This document shows, in pieces, positions 9,131 through 17,362 of a stretch of DNA of 64,000 nt. Source of the DNA: Variovorax paradoxus (GTDB taxonomy: Bacteria; Pseudomonadota; Gammaproteobacteria; Burkholderiales; Burkholderiaceae_C); the NCBI RefSeq assembly GCF_009755665.1, contig NZ_CP046622.1, positions 744,001 to 808,000 on the forward strand, read 5' to 3'. A model generated the notes under the pieces. That model ran no database searches, was not told where the DNA came from, and saw nothing but the letters and a program-made list of their open reading frames with translations. Each line of letters opens with the position of its first letter. The first letter of the stretch is position 1. The position numbers and the translations under genes were made by a program.

Positions 9131-10031
9131 AAATCTCTCGGACTTGCAGGTGCTGGTGCAGACCGCGCGCGGCGGCACCCTGACGGCAGCCGCCCACGCG
9201 TTGGGCATGACGCCCGCCGCCGCCAGCGCCACCCTCAAGCGGCTGGAAACACAGCTGGGTGCGCGGCTGTTCGAGCGATCGACCCGCGCCATGCGCCTGA
9301 CATCGCAAGGCCAGACGCTGCTCGACTACGCGGTGCGCGCCTTCGAGCTGCTGGACGAAGGCGAGTCTCTGGTCACGGCCGACCGCGGCGAGCTGGTCGG
9401 CACCTTGCGCGTGGCGGCCCCCTCGGACCTTACGCGCAGCACGCTGCTGCCCTGGTTCGACGAATTCCTTGCGCTGCACCCGGGCGTGCAGCTGTCGCTT
9501 TCGGTCGGCGACCGGCTGCTCGACGTGACCCGCGACGAGGTCGACCTGGCGCTGCGCTACGGTGCGCTGGCCGATTCACGCCTTGTGGCGCGGCCCTTTG
9601 CGCTGACCAACCCGCTGCTCACCGCATCGCCCGGCTACCTGCGTCGCCATGCCGCGCCCAAGACGCCGCAAGACCTGGTGCACCACAACTGCCTCACGTT
9701 CGACCGCGGCGGGCGCCGCCACCGCACATGGCGTTTTGCACAGAACGGCCAATGGACCGAGGTGCGCGTGAAGGGCGATCGCAGCGTGGACGACGCATCG
9801 CTTGCGCGCGAGTGGGCCGTTGCGGGGCGCGGCATCGTGCTGAAGTCGGCGCTCGACGTGCGGGACGACCTGCGCAAGGGCACGCTGGTGCGCCTGCTGC
9901 CCGAGTGGGAGACCGAGCCTTATCCACTGCACGCGCTGTTGCCGAGCGGTCGCTTCGTGCCGGCGCGCGTGCGGGCGCTGGTGGATTTTCTGGCCGCCAA
10001 GTTCGACGCGCTCGCGCCGCTGCCCGACTAG
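9120..10031 (+). CDS. LysR-family transcriptional regulator
   Basis: A 303-residue DNA-binding regulator. The N-terminal winged helix-turn-helix includes LQVLVQTARGGTLTAAAHAL and AAASATLKRLETQLGARLFE. A long effector-binding domain follows (GTLRVAAPSDL, LALRYGAL, CLTFDR). It is read divergently from the oxidoreductase at 8023-9033 and probably controls it. An in-frame TTG lies at 9102, but the ATG at 9120 fits the usual LysR N-terminus. Its stop codon overlaps the stop of the convergent SDR gene through a shared CTAG. Confidence 0.9.
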   Translation: MKIENLSDLQVLVQTARGGTLTAAAHALGMTPAAASATLKRLETQLGARLFERSTRAMRLTSQGQTLLDYAVRAFELLDEGESLVTADRGELVGTLRVAAPSDLTRSTLLPWFDEFLALHPGVQLSLSVGDRLLDVTRDEVDLALRYGALADSRLVARPFALTNPLLTASPGYLRRHAAPKTPQDLVHHNCLTFDRGGRRHRTWRFAQNGQWTEVRVKGDRSVDDASLAREWAVAGRGIVLKSALDVRDDLRKGTLVRLLPEWETEPYPLHALLPSGRFVPARVRALVDFLAAKFDALAPLPD

Positions 10032-10825
10032 ATCATCGGCGTGACGGCGCCGTCCATCGCCACGATGGCGCCGGTGATGTAGCTCGCCTTCGGCGATGCC
10101 AGGAACACGACCGCATTCGCAATTTCTTCGGGTGCCGCAATGCGCCCGAGCGGCAGCCTGGCCTTTGCGCGCTGCAGCGCCTCTTCGCTGCCGATGCCTT
10201 GCAGCTTTGCATCCGCCTTAAGGCCCTCCTGCAGCCGCTCGGTGAGCGTGAGGCCCGGGTTCACCGCATTCACCCGCACGCCCTTGGCCGCGTAGGCCGA
10301 CGCCATGCCGGCGCTCACCAGCATGAGAGCCGCATTGGCCGCGCCGCCCGCCATGTGAACGGGGCTCGCCACCTTGCCGCCCTGGCCGATCACGTTGACG
10401 ATGGCGCCGCTCCCGCGCTGGCCCATGCGCTTGACCACCGGGTCGATCATGTGGATGTAGGTGAAGTACTTGGCGTCCATGGCGTCGTGCCATGCGGCGG
10501 CATTCAGCTCGTCGGGCGGCGTGCGGCGCGCGGCACCGGCGGAATTGACCAGCACGTCGACCGGGCCGAACGCCTGCTCGGCGGCGTCGAGCGCGGCAAC
10601 TGCGCCGGCCGGGTCCTTGAGGTCGGCGGCGTGCACAGAGACACGGCCTTCGGCCTGTGCGAACGACTCGACCAGCATCTTGCGGCCCTGCTCCAGGTTC
10701 TGCAGATCGCGCGAGACAAGGCTCACGCGCGCGCCCTCGCGCAAGAAGCCCAGCGCGCAGGCCAAGCCGATGCCCTTGCTGCCGCCGGTGATGAGAACGT
10801 GCCGGTCCTGGAGCTGGAGATCCAT
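10028..10825 (-). CDS. SDR-family protein lacking the Ser-Tyr-Lys catalytic residues
   Basis: A 265-residue short-chain dehydrogenase/reductase fold protein. The nucleotide-binding motif GGSKGIG, the NSAG motif and the C-terminal NPG and GAIVAMDGA segments are intact. Aligned by eye with ordinary SDRs, the catalytic Ser, Tyr and Lys positions read Gly, Gly and Asn. The usual YxASK block is replaced by GGAAN, in the context HMAGGAANAALML. It should therefore bind NAD(P)(H) but not reduce ketones by the standard mechanism. I recall similar GGAAN sequences in other SDRs, so this is probably a natural subfamily. It diverges from the creatininase gene. Confidence 0.85.
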   Translation of the reverse strand: MDLQLQDRHVLITGGSKGIGLACALGFLREGARVSLVSRDLQNLEQGRKMLVESFAQAEGRVSVHAADLKDPAGAVAALDAAEQAFGPVDVLVNSAGAARRTPPDELNAAAWHDAMDAKYFTYIHMIDPVVKRMGQRGSGAIVNVIGQGGKVASPVHMAGGAANAALMLVSAGMASAYAAKGVRVNAVNPGLTLTERLQEGLKADAKLQGIGSEEALQRAKARLPLGRIAAPEEIANAVVFLASPKASYITGAIVAMDGAVTPMI

Positions 10826-10915
10826 GTGAGAGTCCTTGACTTGAATCGTGAATAGAGAAAGAAGGCCGCGCGGCGCGGGGTCGCGTGGATTGAATCACCG
10901 CTCTAAGATCGGCGG

Positions 10916-11743
10916 ATGAATGCATCCTCGGTATCCCTGCCCCGCTACTGGTCTCAACTGACGACGCGCGACTTTGCCGCGCTCGATGTGGCAGCCACCG
11001 TGGCGGTGCTGCCGCTCGGCGCGACCGAGCAGCACGGCCCGCACCTGCCGCTGGGCGTGGACACCGTGCTGGCCGACGGCATCGTGGCCGCGTCGCTGCC
11101 GCTGCTGCCGGCCGACCTGCCGGTGCTGTTCTTGCCCACCCAGCAAATCGGCCTGAGCCCCGAGCATGCGCGCTTTGCGGGCACGCTCACGCTGTCGGCC
11201 GAAACGGTGATTCGCATGTGGAAGGAAATCGGCGCCGGCGTGGCGCGGGCCGGCGTGAAGAAGCTGGTGCTGTTCAACGCGCACGGCGGGCACGTGGGTG
11301 CAATGGACATCGTGGCGCGCGAGCTGCGTTCGGAGCACGGGCTCATCGTCTACAGCGTGAGCTGGTTCAATCTGCCGCTGGGCGACGCGGGCGCACAGTT
11401 CGGCGACCGCGAGCATCGCTTCGGCGTGCATGCGGGCGATATCGAAACATCGATGATGCTGGCGTTGGCGCCGCAGCAGGTGCGCATGAGCGAGGCAAAG
11501 AACTTCCGCTCCACCTCCGAGCAGCGCGCGGCGGACTACGCGATCCTCGGCAACGGCAAGAGCGCAAAGCTCGGCTGGGCGATGGAGGACTACAACCCGC
11601 AAGGCGCGGCGGGCAATGCGGCCGCGGCGACTGCTGCGCGTGGGCAGGCTGTTGTCGATGCGGCTGCCAAGCAGTTGGCGTTGTTGTTGGCTGAGGTGTC
11701 TCGGCTGCCGTTGGATACGGCCAATACGGGGCCGTTGCCTTAG
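10916..11743 (+). CDS. Creatininase-family amidohydrolase
   Basis: A 275-residue metal-dependent hydrolase of the creatininase superfamily, which includes creatininase, FAPy-deaminase and the mycofactocin enzyme MftE. The metal-site blocks are present: GATEQHGPHLPLGVD, FNAHGGHVG and HAGDIETS. In the last, Asp replaces the Glu of the more usual HAGExETS. Whether it acts on creatinine or another cyclic amide is unknown. The ATG at 10916 gives the expected short N-terminus. The 3' end is followed directly by repeat copy B. Confidence 0.85.
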   Translation: MNASSVSLPRYWSQLTTRDFAALDVAATVAVLPLGATEQHGPHLPLGVDTVLADGIVAASLPLLPADLPVLFLPTQQIGLSPEHARFAGTLTLSAETVIRMWKEIGAGVARAGVKKLVLFNAHGGHVGAMDIVARELRSEHGLIVYSVSWFNLPLGDAGAQFGDREHRFGVHAGDIETSMMLALAPQQVRMSEAKNFRSTSEQRAADYAILGNGKSAKLGWAMEDYNPQGAAGNAAAATAARGQAVVDAAAKQLALLLAEVSRLPLDTANTGPLP

Positions 11744-11771
11744 TCGTCATTGGTTCGCTTGTTTGGCTGCC

Positions 11772-12045
11772 TTGTTCAGGGCGCGCACCCGCCGACGGGG
11801 TACCTTACTCCGCGAATGTCCCCCGGCCTGCGGCCTCCTCCTTTATTTCGCTGCGCAAGGCACCCCATCGACGGGTGCGTTACACAGAGTGGTGGTTGAT
11901 CAGCGGTACACCGGCAGCGTGCCCTAGTGCACAGGGCATCGGGTGCTCCGCGCAGCGAAATAAAGGAGGAGGGGCGCAGCCCCGGGGGACATTCGCGGAG
12001 GGGAGTACCCGGTGGCCTGTGCACGCACCCTGAACAACAGCGCTC
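11772..12045 (-). repeat. Palindromic repeat element, copy B (inverted relative to copy A)
   Basis: Reverse-complement partner of the element at 335-602. It reads TTGTTCAGGG at its left edge and CCCTGAACAA at its right (ending 12037), followed by CAGCGCTC, which also matches the flank of copy A. Internally it shares GAGCACCCGATGCCCTGTGC and GTGCCTTGCGCAGCG with A, on opposite strands. The two arms of the element are imperfect inverted repeats of each other. It sits between the convergent 3' ends of the creatininase and dehydratase genes, where its hairpin could act as a bidirectional terminator. Confidence 0.8.
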
Positions 12046-12072
12046 GCACAGACGCAAGCTAAAACCGCACCC

Positions 12073-13050
12073 CTAGGCCTTCGCGCCACCCCGCCCCAGA
12101 ACCCCCGCGAACATCTCCGAATCGACATTGCCGCCGCTCACGCTGATGCCGACCGTCTTGCCGCGCCAGCGCTCCTGCTGCTGCAACGCCCCCGCGAGCG
12201 CCGCAGCGCCCGCGCCTTCGGCGACGTTGTGCGTGTCGCTGAAGAGAATGCGCATGGCCTCGGCAACCTCGTCGTCGGAGACGGTGATCACGTCATCGGC
12301 CTCGCGCAGGATCACCTCCACCGACTCGGGCACCGGTGTGCGGCAGGCCATGCCGTCGGCGAGCCGCGTGCTGACCGGGGATTCGACCGGCCGCCCTGCA
12401 CGGAAGGAGTCGCGGTAGGCCGTGGCATGGGCTGACACCACGCCGATGAGCCTGGTCGACACGCCGCAATGGGCCCGCGCCGCCGCCGCCGCGGCAAAGC
12501 CGGAGCCGAGACCGATCGGCACGAAGAGCACGTCGGGCGGGGCGCTCTTCAGTGCGCTGAAGAATTCGACATACGCCGTCGACACGCCGCGCACCAGTTC
12601 TCGGTGGAACGACGGGACCCGATGCGTGCCGTCTCGCTCGGCAAGCATGGCGGCATGCTCCGCCGCTGCCTGAAAGTCATCGCCATGCTCGACCAGCTGC
12701 ACGCCCAGCGCGCGCATTGCGGCGTTCTTCTCGAGCGAGTTGCCGTGCGGCACCACGATCGTGGCTGCGAGCCCATGGCGCCGGGCGGCAAAGCCTACCG
12801 ACTGGCCGTGGTTCCCGCGTGTGGCGCTGATGGCATGGCGTACGCCGGGCTGCTCGCGCGCCAGCGTTTCGAAATAGGTCAGCCCGCCGCGAATCTTGAA
12901 GGCGCCGGCCGGTGTGTGGTTTTCATGCTTGGCCCATACGGTGGCGCCAAGACGTTGAGCCAGCAGCGGCCACGCGTACTGCGGCGTGGGCGGCATGGCG
13001 GCGCCGACGGTGCGCTGCGCGGCTTCGATTTCTTCGCGGGTGAATCTCAC
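12073..13050 (-). CDS. Threonine/serine dehydratase-like PLP enzyme
   Basis: A 325-residue fold-type II PLP enzyme, like threonine dehydratase. The PLP lysine is K52 in ENHTPAGAFKIRGG. ATRGNHGQSVGFAARR binds substrate. The phosphate-binding glycine loop reads GLGSG instead of the common GGGGL, and SVSGGNVD is near the C-terminus. There is no ACT regulatory domain, so it resembles catabolic enzymes. It is the last gene of a ten-gene minus-strand block with exporters and an aminotransferase, which suggests amino-acid degradation or detoxification. It starts 34 bp after the LysE gene. Confidence 0.85.
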   Translation of the reverse strand: MRFTREEIEAAQRTVGAAMPPTPQYAWPLLAQRLGATVWAKHENHTPAGAFKIRGGLTYFETLAREQPGVRHAISATRGNHGQSVGFAARRHGLAATIVVPHGNSLEKNAAMRALGVQLVEHGDDFQAAAEHAAMLAERDGTHRVPSFHRELVRGVSTAYVEFFSALKSAPPDVLFVPIGLGSGFAAAAAARAHCGVSTRLIGVVSAHATAYRDSFRAGRPVESPVSTRLADGMACRTPVPESVEVILREADDVITVSDDEVAEAMRILFSDTHNVAEGAGAAALAGALQQQERWRGKTVGISVSGGNVDSEMFAGVLGRGGAKA

Positions 13051-13084
13051 GAGCGGCCTTTGCTTCTTGAGTTTTTTCTTGTGT

Positions 13085-13717
13085 TTACTTGCGTTCCGTG
13101 AGCGCGACCCGCACCGCCAGCGCCGCCAGCACGCTGCCCATGATGTAGCGCTGCGCGCGCAGCCAGCCTGCGCTTTGCGACAGCACGGCCGTGATGCTGG
13201 CGGCGCCCAGAATCATGACCGTGTTGACCACGGCGCTGCTGGCGATTTGCGCAGCGCCCAGTTGCATGCTCTGCAGCAGCACCGAGCCGCGCTCGGGGTG
13301 GATGAACTGCGGAAAGAACGACAGGTAGAACATCGCGACTTTGGGGTTCAGCAGGTTGGTGAGAAAACCCATGCGAAACAACTTGCCGGGCCGGTCGGCC
13401 GGCAGTGCGCGTGCCTCGAACGGCGCATTGCCACCAGGCTTGACCGCCTGCCATGCCAGCCACAGCAGATAGGCCGCACCGGCAAGGCGAATGGCGTCGA
13501 ACGCGAGCGGCACGGCGAGCAGCAGCGCGGTGAGCCCGAGCGCTGCGGCAAACAGATGGACCAGGAAGGCCATCAGCACGCCGCCGAGCGAAATGAGCCC
13601 CGCACGGCGACCCTGGATGAGGGTGCGCGACACGCAATAGATCATGTTCGGCCCTGGCGTGAGCGCGAGCAGCATGGAGGCGAGCGCGAACCAGGCAATT
13701 TCGGTCAAGGTCAGCAT
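13085..13717 (-). CDS. LysE/RhtB-family amino-acid exporter (third of the block)
   Basis: A 210-residue inner-membrane exporter with about six helices. The signature LTPGPNMIYCVSRTL near the N-terminus and GFLTNLLNPKVAMFYLSFFPQF in the middle are family hallmarks. The substrate is probably an amino acid or derivative. It starts 5 bp after the VOC gene and is clearly in the same transcription unit. It is one of three LysE-type genes between 13 and 20.2 kb; they are divergent in sequence and not recent duplicates. Confidence 0.9.
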   Translation of the reverse strand: MLTLTEIAWFALASMLLALTPGPNMIYCVSRTLIQGRRAGLISLGGVLMAFLVHLFAAALGLTALLLAVPLAFDAIRLAGAAYLLWLAWQAVKPGGNAPFEARALPADRPGKLFRMGFLTNLLNPKVAMFYLSFFPQFIHPERGSVLLQSMQLGAAQIASSAVVNTVMILGAASITAVLSQSAGWLRAQRYIMGSVLAALAVRVALTERK

Positions 13718-13722
13718 GTCGG

Positions 13723-14415
13723 TCAGAGTCCTTCGGATTGGAGCGTGACGGCGCCGCGCGGCGTGTCGAGCACGGCCACGAGGTTGGGCGCGCCGGGCTG
13801 CACGGCCATGCCGGCCATGCCGATGGTGGACAGCGCAGCGGCCAGGTCGGCCGCGCGCGGGTGCGTGGCCTGCAGCGATTGCAACGCAAGGCCGGAGGTC
13901 GGCATGGCATCGGTCGGATGCACGGGGCCCCACTGGATCAGCGTGGGCAGCGCGCCGTAGAAGAGCCGCTGGCCGTCGTCGCGCACGGTGATCTGCCATT
14001 CGAGCCGGCCGGCGGGCGTGTCGCGCGAGGCTTCGAGCAGCTGGCCGCGATCGATGTGCGCGCGCTCGTCGTGCGCCAGCGCCTGAAGGGCCGCGTTTGC
14101 ATTGGGCACGCGCGCAACGAAGTGAACCAGCCGCGGCCCGCGCCGCACGAGGCCAGCCTGCAGTACGGCATCGTCCAGGTCGAACCAGCGGCGCGTGCCA
14201 GGGCGTGAAGGCCGCTTGCCCGGTTCGATGGCGATGATTTCCAGGTAGGCCTGGGGAAACGCGCCGCTCGCAATGTTCAGCAGCCGGTTGTGTGTGCCCA
14301 TCAGCGGATGCGAGCCGCCGGGGCCGGGCGTCACGCCCAGGGTGGCTTCGCACCACGCCACGCCTTCGGCCAGTGAGGCGGCGGCGATCACCAGGTGGTC
14401 GAGTTGAGCGGCCAT
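13723..14415 (-). CDS. VOC/glyoxalase-like domain protein
   Basis: A 230-residue cytosolic protein with a glyoxalase-like fold. It begins AAQLDHLVIAAASLAEGVAW, the first beta-alpha unit with a potential metal histidine, followed by LGVTPGPGGSHPLMGTHNRL. The C-terminal half repeats the fold (LQSLQATHPRAADLAAAL). Such proteins span isomerases, dioxygenases and resistance proteins, so the activity is open. It lies 12 bp from the PhzF gene and 5 bp from the LysE gene. Confidence 0.75.
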   Translation of the reverse strand: MAAQLDHLVIAAASLAEGVAWCEATLGVTPGPGGSHPLMGTHNRLLNIASGAFPQAYLEIIAIEPGKRPSRPGTRRWFDLDDAVLQAGLVRRGPRLVHFVARVPNANAALQALAHDERAHIDRGQLLEASRDTPAGRLEWQITVRDDGQRLFYGALPTLIQWGPVHPTDAMPTSGLALQSLQATHPRAADLAAALSTIGMAGMAVQPGAPNLVAVLDTPRGAVTLQSEGL

Positions 14416-14427
14416 GGTGCCCTGCCC

Positions 14428-15351
14428 CTACAGCGTGACCTGGCCGTCGATGCAGGTCACGGCGTCGCCGCCGACCCACACCATGCCGTCGCTGTCGCGC
14501 TCGATGTACACACGTCCCGCGCGGCCGAGGCACTGGCCCTGCGCGGCCACATAGCGCGCGGGCATGTGGCCGTCGGCAATCAGCCATTCGGCAAGGCCGG
14601 CGTTGAGGCTGCCGGTGACGGGGTCTTCTTCGACGCCGATGGGCGCGGCGAAAGCGCGCACCTCCAGGTCGATCTTCTGACCGTCGCCTTCTGCGGCCGA
14701 GGCCTTGCCGCCGAAGGCGCGCGCCTCGCGGTTCGAGCGGCCGATGAGCATCGACGAACCTTCGGCCGCAGGCACACCCGCCACGCCGGCCTTGACGCCG
14801 AGCTCCTTGAGCATGCGATGGTCGGGCACGAGCCGGAGCACGGTGTCTGCGTCGCTGAGCAGCAGGCCGAACCAGACCGGGCCGTTGTCCAGCACCTGGG
14901 CCGCGACGATCTGCTGCGCCTTCAGGCCCAGTGCGCCCGCCACCTTGGCCAGCAGCGTGGGGCTGGGCGCGCTGCGCTTGAGCGGCGGGGCCGAGAAAGC
15001 CAGGCGCTCGCCTTCCAGCCGCAGCGGCACGAGGCCCGCCGCGCACTGCTGCACGACGCGGCCCGCCGCCTTGGGCTTGCCGCCGGCCTGCAGCCAGGCA
15101 TGGCAGCTGCCGATGGTCGGGTGGCCCGCGAACGGCAGCTCGCCGCCCGGCGTGAAGATGCGCACGCGGTAGTCGGCCGTGGGCTCGGTCGGCGGCAGCA
15201 GGAAGGTGGTTTCGGACAGGTTGGTCCACTGCGCAAAGCGCTGCATGGCGGCGTCGTCGAGACCGGAGCCGTCGAGCACCACGGCAAGCGGATTGCCGAG
15301 GTAGGGCGTTGCGGTGAAGACGTCGACTTGTTTGAACGGGCGGGGTTTCAT
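14428..15351 (-). CDS. PhzF-family isomerase/epimerase-like protein
   Basis: A 307-residue protein of the PhzF/YddE family, which shares the two-lobed diaminopimelate-epimerase fold. Family blocks are FKQVDVFTATPYLGNPLAVV, SETTFLLPP, RIFTPGGELPFAGHPTIGS and EEDPVTGSLNAGLAEWL. The conserved glutamate proton donor/acceptor of PhzF is in the NLSETTF segment. No phenazine genes are nearby, so this is a generic homologue of unknown substrate. Its neighbours (aminotransferase, dehydratase, exporters) fit action on an amino-acid-derived compound. Confidence 0.85.
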   Translation of the reverse strand: MKPRPFKQVDVFTATPYLGNPLAVVLDGSGLDDAAMQRFAQWTNLSETTFLLPPTEPTADYRVRIFTPGGELPFAGHPTIGSCHAWLQAGGKPKAAGRVVQQCAAGLVPLRLEGERLAFSAPPLKRSAPSPTLLAKVAGALGLKAQQIVAAQVLDNGPVWFGLLLSDADTVLRLVPDHRMLKELGVKAGVAGVPAAEGSSMLIGRSNREARAFGGKASAAEGDGQKIDLEVRAFAAPIGVEEDPVTGSLNAGLAEWLIADGHMPARYVAAQGQCLGRAGRVYIERDSDGMVWVGGDAVTCIDGQVTL

Positions 15352-15355
15352 GATG

Positions 15356-15997
15356 TCATTCGAGCGGGAGGTCGAGCACGCCGCGCGTGCCCGGACGGGA
15401 GATGAGTTCGCCGTACCAGCGTTCTAGGTTCGGCCAGCTGGGGCGCTGGTATTCGGCCGGCGGCAGGCCGAACCAGCGGTGCGCCTCGCAGCCGATGGGG
15501 ATGTCGGCCATGGTGAAGCGGTCGCCCGCCATGAAGGGCTGGCGCGCAAGGTGCGCATCGAGCATTGCGAACAAGGCTTCGCTCGCATGGACCGAGGCCG
15601 CGATGAGTGCGGGTTCGCGTTCGGCCGGCACCGTGCGCACCCATTGCACGAAAGCGTCGCGGCTCGCGCGGTTGAGCGTGGTCTGCTGCCAGTCCATCCA
15701 GCGCTCGGCGTCGAAGCGCGCGGGCAGGTCGCTCGGATAGAACTTGCCGTGCGAATGCTTGGCGCACAGGTAGCGCACGATCACGTTCGATTCCCACAGC
15801 GTGACACGCTCGCTGCCTTCGCCGTCGTCAATGGTGGGCACCATCGCGTTCGGGTTGAGCGCCAGGTATTCGGGCGTTTGCACCACGCCGAAACGGCCGC
15901 CCGCTTCGGTGCGTTGAAAGTCGAGCCCGAGTTCCTGCGCGCACCAGACGACTTTGCGCACGTTGATCGAACTGATGCGGCCCCAGATGTTGAGCAT
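15356..15997 (-). CDS. Glutathione S-transferase
   Basis: A 213-residue cytosolic GST. The N-terminal thioredoxin-like domain starts MLNIWGRISSINVRKVVW and carries the glutathione gamma-glutamyl-binding segment NPNAMVPTIDD and ESNVIVRYL. The helical C-terminal domain contains FMAGDRFTMADIPIG, the usual N-capping box. Likely a detoxification or isomerase-type GST; the electrophile is unknown. It sits 4 bp upstream of phzF and 5 bp downstream of a LysE gene, so it belongs to the ten-gene block. Confidence 0.88.
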   Translation of the reverse strand: MLNIWGRISSINVRKVVWCAQELGLDFQRTEAGGRFGVVQTPEYLALNPNAMVPTIDDGEGSERVTLWESNVIVRYLCAKHSHGKFYPSDLPARFDAERWMDWQQTTLNRASRDAFVQWVRTVPAEREPALIAASVHASEALFAMLDAHLARQPFMAGDRFTMADIPIGCEAHRWFGLPPAEYQRPSWPNLERWYGELISRPGTRGVLDLPLE

Positions 15998-16002
15998 GGT
16001 GT

Positions 16003-16677
16003 TCAGCTTCCTTGAGCAGGTGTGGCGGACAGGGCAGAAGGCATGGAAGGACGGTCGAGCAGCAGCAGGCGAATTGCCAGGCCGACCATCACCAGCGCCA
16101 GCAGGCCGCGCTGGAATCTTTCAGCCCCCGGGCGGCGCTGCAGCCATCGGCCGACCTGCCCGCTGCATGCGCCGAGCACCGTGTTGAAGACGAGCGCGGC
16201 AGCCGAGAGCATGACGCCGAGCTGCACCAGTTGCAAGGGCACGCTGCCGCCTGCCGGGTCGACGAACTGCGGCAGGAACACCATGAAGAACAGCAGCGCC
16301 TTCGGATTGACCAGGTTGTTGAAAAAGGCCATGCGCACGATGCGCGCGAAGGCGGAGGGCTGCGCGCGCGTGCCGCCGGGCAATCCGCTGTTGTTGCTGC
16401 GCAGCGACTGCACCGCCAGCCACAGCAGGTACAGCGCGCCCGCGTAGCGCAGCAGATCGAAGGAAGGCGGCCATGCCGCCACCAGCGCCGTCACGCCGGT
16501 GGCGGCAAAGAGCGTGTGCACCAGGTCGGCCGACGAGATGCCGAGCGCCGCCGCGAACCCGCCGCGCGGCCCGTGCGCCACGCCGTGCGAGAGCACGAAG
16601 GCCATGTTCGGCCCGGGCGACAGGAACAGCGCGAGCACGGCAACGAGGAAGAGCGCGAGCGTGGCGAGGCTGATCAT
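16003..16677 (-). CDS. LysE/RhtB-family amino-acid exporter (second of the block)
   Basis: A 224-residue inner-membrane exporter. ALFLSPGPNMAFVLSHG is the family N-terminal signature, and MAFFNNLVNPKALLFFMVFL the mid-protein one. About six membrane helices are expected. The ATG at 16677 is chosen because the protein then begins directly with helix 1; a longer frame reaches 16800 through the DJ-1 gene and is not credible. The gap to the DJ-1 gene is 25 bp. Confidence 0.9.
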   Translation of the reverse strand: MISLATLALFLVAVLALFLSPGPNMAFVLSHGVAHGPRGGFAAALGISSADLVHTLFAATGVTALVAAWPPSFDLLRYAGALYLLWLAVQSLRSNNSGLPGGTRAQPSAFARIVRMAFFNNLVNPKALLFFMVFLPQFVDPAGGSVPLQLVQLGVMLSAAALVFNTVLGACSGQVGRWLQRRPGAERFQRGLLALVMVGLAIRLLLLDRPSMPSALSATPAQGS

Positions 16678-16702
16678 GGCGTGACCTGCAATGCTTCTTC
16701 TT

Positions 16703-17329
16703 TCAGGCGGCCGCGATTGCCGCAACCTGCGGGAGGTAAGGCTCGATGTTGCGCATGGCACGCGCCACGTAGTCGTCCTTCTCGCCCACCGGCGCGACAT
16801 AGTGCAATGCGCTCCTTGCCGCCTCGACGCCTTCGCTGCGCGCGATGAGCCAGGCCGCGAGGTAGGGCGCCGACAGGCATCCGCCGGCGGTGGCCACGTT
16901 GCCGCTCGCGAAGAAAGGCTGGTTGAGCACCTCGACGCCGGCCTCCTGCACCCATGGCTTGGTCGTGAGGTCGGTGCACGCCGGCACTGCGCCCAGCAGG
17001 CCCAGCTTGGCGAGCAGCAGGGTGCCCGAGCATTGCGCGCCGATCAGCTGGCGCTTGCCGTCGAGCCGGCGCAGCACACCCATGATGGCGGGATCGGCCG
17101 CGATCTCCCGCGTGCGGATGCCGCTGCCGACGAGCACCGCCTCGGCCTCGGTGGCGGCTTCGAGCGTGGAGCTCGCATGCACGGTGACGCCGTTCATCGA
17201 GGTGACCGTGGCGCTGGGCGCGGACAGCGTCACGCGCCAGCCCGGCTTCTTGATGCGGTTGAGCACCCCGAGCGCAACCAGCGAATCGAGTTCGTTGAAG
17301 CCGTCGAAGGTCAGTATGGCAATGTGCAT
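16703..17329 (-). CDS. DJ-1/PfpI-family protein
   Basis: A 208-residue class I glutamine-amidotransferase-like protein. It begins MHIAILTFDGFNELDSLVAL, and the nucleophile-elbow cysteine is C100 in GAQCSG. TAGGCLSAPYLAAWL follows. This matches the GlxA-N/isonitrile-hydratase-like branch without the AraC DNA-binding domain, so it is an enzyme or chaperone, not a regulator. The reaction is not determinable. It lies 33 bp downstream of the aminotransferase gene. Confidence 0.85.
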   Translation of the reverse strand: MHIAILTFDGFNELDSLVALGVLNRIKKPGWRVTLSAPSATVTSMNGVTVHASSTLEAATEAEAVLVGSGIRTREIAADPAIMGVLRRLDGKRQLIGAQCSGTLLLAKLGLLGAVPACTDLTTKPWVQEAGVEVLNQPFFASGNVATAGGCLSAPYLAAWLIARSEGVEAARSALHYVAPVGEKDDYVARAMRNIEPYLPQVAAIAAA

Positions 17330-17362
17330 GGTGGTACCTCTCTGTATGGCGTGTATGGCGGC

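Noticed and set aside
13085..15229. A 714-codon minus-strand open frame
   Set aside because: Only its end (13085-13717) is a real LysE protein. The rest runs out of frame through the VOC and PhzF genes, which have clear family sequence in other frames.
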